From NCBI GenBank assembly GCA_013811805.1, contig JACCUM010000033.1, forward strand, positions 1-9,206: DNA of 9,206 nucleotides, read 5' to 3'. The DNA comes from Geodermatophilaceae bacterium (lineage in GTDB: Bacteria > Actinomycetota > Actinomycetes > Mycobacteriales > Geodermatophilaceae). Position 1 is the first letter of the stretch. Each line of letters opens with the position of its first letter. Made by a program: the position numbers and the translations under genes. The notes under the pieces were generated by a model that was given only the letters and a program-made list of their open reading frames with translations, searched no databases and was not told where the DNA came from. Shown piece after piece: positions 7,229 through 9,206 of the stretch.

Positions 7229-8159
7229 CGGGCTGGGTAACCGGTGGGTTAACAGGTAGTCGACCGGGCGGCATGGGCAGCGACGACGCCAGGGAATCGG
7301 GTTCCGGACCGGTGACCGGCAAGAGGATCGGGACGGCACCAACCGCGTCGAACTGGGCGCACAGCTCGGGTAGCCGCTCGACGGTCGCGTAGAAGCGGTC
7401 GACGAACTCAGCGGGAAGCTGATCAGGAGCCGTCCGCAGGCGACGCTGCGCGGCCAGTTCGGTGACCATCGCGACCACCTCCCCGTACCCCAGCGTCGTG
7501 AAGTGGCGGGCGTACGGCGCCGCGAGGCAGTACGCGGTGAGATCGCGCCGCGCGCGGCCCTCGGACTCGGCATCGACCAGCACCCAGACGTAGGCAAGCA
7601 CAGTCTTGTCCGCAGTCGGCCTGGGGACCGTTTCCGGCGGTGTGAAGTTGACGATCACGCCGTCGGCATCGGTCATCCCGAGTTCGACCATGCGTGGGCC
7701 GAGAGCGCCGAGCAGGACACGGACCTGCTCCCCGGGTGGCTTCGGCAGGGCGAACGAGCCGCGTCGCCCGCCGTCGAGGATGGTGCGCAGGTCGATCAGC
7801 CGCTGGCGAGTGCCGCTGACCGAGGCGTCGTAGCGCCCACCGTGCCAGCCGCCCACGATCTGTTCGGTCGAGGTGCCGACACCGAGGTAGTACGTCGTAC
7901 CGGACAGCGCAGCGGCCGTCGCCGCGCCCATCGCGATCGAAGAATCGGTGGCCGCAACGAGCGGCACGATCCCGGTGCCGAGCGGTACGCCGGGGCGTCG
8001 CGCAGCCAACGCGGCGGTCAGGGCAAGTGCGCTCGTGCCGCATACCTCGGTCGACAGGACCGGGGCGTAACCGGCGTCGACCACTTCCTCGAGCAGCTCG
8101 ATGGCGCGGGCACCGTCCAGCGGCAATGCACCGGACAGCGCGAAGCCCCTTCCGGTCAT
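7212..8159 (-). CDS. LLM class flavin/F420-dependent oxidoreductase
   Basis: This is a luciferase-like (bacterial luciferase/F420-dependent reductase) TIM-barrel protein of 315 residues, slightly shorter than many family members. Recognisable elements are ELLEEVVDAGYAPVLSTEVCG (21-41, first helix and strand), the RRPGVPLGTGIVPL strand (54-67), MGAATAAALSG (77-87), the cofactor-region motif YYLGVGTSTEQIVGGWHG (90-107) and LLGALGPRMVELG (149-161). Family members transfer hydride to or from F420 or use FMN; which cofactor is used here cannot be settled from sequence, though an actinobacterial host makes F420 likely. The last 35 residues are rich in proline and look disordered. The start is the ATG at 8159; an ATG 4 bases upstream is in another frame. 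It follows the TPR gene by 25 bases in the same direction, so the two are probably co-transcribed. The substrate is unknown. Confidence 0.88.
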   Translation of the reverse strand: MTGRGFALSGALPLDGARAIELLEEVVDAGYAPVLSTEVCGTSALALTAALAARRPGVPLGTGIVPLVAATDSSIAMGAATAAALSGTTYYLGVGTSTEQIVGGWHGGRYDASVSGTRQRLIDLRTILDGGRRGSFALPKPPGEQVRVLLGALGPRMVELGMTDADGVIVNFTPPETVPRPTADKTVLAYVWVLVDAESEGRARRDLTAYCLAAPYARHFTTLGYGEVVAMVTELAAQRRLRTAPDQLPAEFVDRFYATVERLPELCAQFDAVGAVPILLPVTGPEPDSLASSLPMPPGRLPVNPPVTQPGPSPR

Positions 8160-8184
8160 GCATTCGACCCTAGTCGGGCAGCGA

Positions 8185-8679
8185 TCAGGTGAGCTGGCCC
8201 GCGTAGGCGGCGAGAGATCGGCTGTACCGGGTGAGATGTGGGGCCAGCGCCGTCAGGGCAACCGACACTGCCGCCCGATCCCGGCCGACACTGGTCAGTG
8301 CGAGGGCAAGGAAGGCCCGTACGGCGTCGTCGAGATCGGCCGAGCCGTCGTCGGAGCCTCTTTCGAGTTCGGCCGTGAGCAGGGCAACGCTCTGCTCGGC
8401 CGCCCCCAGATTGCGCAGCGAACTGGCCAGTTGGATCACCGCCCGGCGACGACGCTGCCCGGACAGACCCAGCTGCAGCGCCAGCCGATACCGCTCGACG
8501 GCGAGGTCGGGATGCCCGGTGGAATCGAAAGCGGAGCCCTGCTCGAACGGGCCGACCGGGTCTCCCTCCGGCAGTTCGGCCACGAGGCTGTCCAGCGCTA
8601 CGCGGAGTTCCTCCTCGTCGAGGTCATCGATCGATGCCCACACCAGCGCCAGCCGGTGCTCCCAGTCCACGTTCTCCAT
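8185..8679 (-). CDS. Tetratricopeptide repeat protein (actinobacterial TPR_5 type)
   Basis: This is an all-helical, 164-residue cytoplasmic protein of the small actinobacterial TPR family. Helix-pair repeats are seen around GPFEQGSAFDSTGHPDLAVE (43-62) with RYRLALQLGL (63-72), then RRAVIQLASSLRNLGAAEQS (78-97) with VALLTAELE (98-106), and a third pair at 119-146 (AVRAFLALALTSVGRDRAAV). The conserved closing segment ALAPHLTRYSRSLAAYA is at 144-160. There are no signal peptide, membrane segments or catalytic motifs, so a protein-binding role is expected but the partner is unknown. The start is the ATG at 8679, where family-like sequence begins (MENVDWEHRLALVW). The frame is open to 8877, but the extra 66 residues are Arg/Ser/Cys-rich, unlike the family, and overlap the divergent gene. 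It leads a probable two-gene operon with the LLM oxidoreductase. Confidence 0.88.
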   Translation of the reverse strand: MENVDWEHRLALVWASIDDLDEEELRVALDSLVAELPEGDPVGPFEQGSAFDSTGHPDLAVERYRLALQLGLSGQRRRRAVIQLASSLRNLGAAEQSVALLTAELERGSDDGSADLDDAVRAFLALALTSVGRDRAAVSVALTALAPHLTRYSRSLAAYAGQLT

Positions 8680-8788
8680 CCACCGAGCCTGACACGACCG
8701 GCCGCTGATCCGAACGGGTTTCCGTCGAGCGGGCGGCTCGGTCCGGCAGCCGGTCCGGGCCAGTGGCGTCGATGATGAGGCTCCGCAG

Positions 8789-8806
8789 CCACACTGTGCG
8801 GTGTGG
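8789..8806. promoter_or_regulatory. Inverted repeat covering the start codon of the FhuF-like gene
   Basis: CCACAC-TGTGCG-GTGTGG is a perfect 6-base inverted repeat with a 6-base centre. The GTG start at 8803 lies in the right arm. In mRNA it would form a hairpin hiding the start; in DNA it could be an operator in the 123-base divergent region shared with the TPR gene. It does not resemble the AT-rich IdeR/DtxR or Fur iron boxes. Confidence 0.3.
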
Positions 8807-9206
8807 AACCGGTGGGATCGACAGCGGCTGACGAGCTGCTCGCGGTAACGGTGGCCGGTCTGCCTCGCGACGAGCACGGCTACCTGCTACCAGCGGGTGC
8901 ACCGAGACCGGTTTCCTTTGCCCGAGTCGAGGATCCGGAGTGGCTGGACGCCCAGATCGCTCTGCAAGCCCAGCGCTGGCCGACCGTAGATCGTCGGGTG
9001 CTGGCCACGCTGTGGTGGTACTCGGTCTCCCAGGTCTTCATCACCCCGACGGTCGCCTCGCTGTTCGTGACCGGCCGCGCGCTGTCACCGCGGCCCAACG
9101 ACGTGGAGTTGCACTGGTTGTCCGACGGCAGGGTTTTCACCGCCCGGTCCACGGCCGTGCTCGACAAGGGCAACGACGTACGGGCGGTCGGCGCGGCCAT
9201 TCGGGA
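8803..9206 (+). CDS. FhuF-like ferric iron reductase / (2Fe-2S)-binding protein (3' end cut by window edge)
   Basis: This is the N-terminal 134 residues of a protein resembling the actinobacterial FhuF-like family, whose members carry a C-terminal 2Fe-2S cluster and are linked to reductive release of iron from siderophores. Visible hallmarks are LATLWWYSVSQVFITPTVAS (67-86), LFVTGRALSPRPNDVELHW (87-105) and a following acidic-basic strand region. The cysteine cluster that would bind iron-sulfur lies beyond the right edge, so activity cannot be judged. An in-frame TGA at 8776 limits the start, and GTG 8803 is the first usual start codon after it. No good ribosome binding site precedes it, so leaderless translation or a later GTG (8812 or 8851) is possible. 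The gene is divergent from the TPR gene. No siderophore or iron-uptake genes are in the window to support the role by context. Confidence 0.8.
   Translation, partial: MEPVGSTAADELLAVTVAGLPRDEHGYLLPAGAPRPVSFARVEDPEWLDAQIALQAQRWPTVDRRVLATLWWYSVSQVFITPTVASLFVTGRALSPRPNDVELHWLSDGRVFTARSTAVLDKGNDVRAVGAAIR

Noticed and set aside
7503..8192. Plus-strand frame opposite the LLM oxidoreductase
   Set aside because: Its translation has no recognisable family features, while the opposite strand gives a clear luciferase-like protein.
8680..8877. N-terminal extension of the TPR protein by 66 residues
   Set aside because: The added peptide is rich in Arg, Ser and Cys, unlike the family, and would overlap the divergent FhuF-like gene. 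The family-like start is at 8679.

Overview
The window is GC-rich, tightly packed DNA with frequent GTG starts. Its gene families (an F420-type luciferase-like oxidoreductase, a FadE5-type acyl-CoA dehydrogenase, a DUF6458-type small membrane protein, an actinobacterial TPR protein and a FhuF-like iron-sulfur protein) point to a high-GC actinobacterium. Genus cannot be fixed from the sequence alone. No gap between genes exceeds about 165 bases. I see no rRNA, tRNA, CRISPR array, integrase or insertion sequence; this looks like ordinary chromosome.

Left part (1-4293): an amidase-signature hydrolase on the minus strand runs off the left edge. It is divergent, across 162 bases, from a two-gene plus-strand operon encoding a fused TRAP permease and a TAXI-type solute-binding lipoprotein, whose start overlaps the permease stop. 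Together they form a TRAP-TAXI importer. The divergent amidase is a reasonable candidate for processing the imported substrate, but that link is inference.

Middle part (4294-7200): a large inverted repeat separates the TAXI gene from a convergent small membrane protein gene. That gene is divergent from trmL, a tRNA wobble-position 2'-O-methyltransferase. trmL is convergent with a complete FadE5-like acyl-CoA dehydrogenase gene, separated from it by 13 bases. Just upstream of the dehydrogenase start lies a perfect 16-base palindrome typical in form of a TetR-family operator.

Right part (7191-9206): a TPR protein gene followed after 25 bases by an LLM-class oxidoreductase gene forms a likely minus-strand operon that ends in a strong hairpin. 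Divergent from the TPR gene is the 5' part of a FhuF-like iron reductase gene, cut by the right edge. An inverted repeat overlaps its start codon.

Nothing here looks like an undescribed multi-gene system. The points most worth checking are the operator in front of the dehydrogenase, the amidase/TRAP-TAXI pairing, the inverted repeat at 4319-4374 and the inverted repeat over the iron-reductase start.
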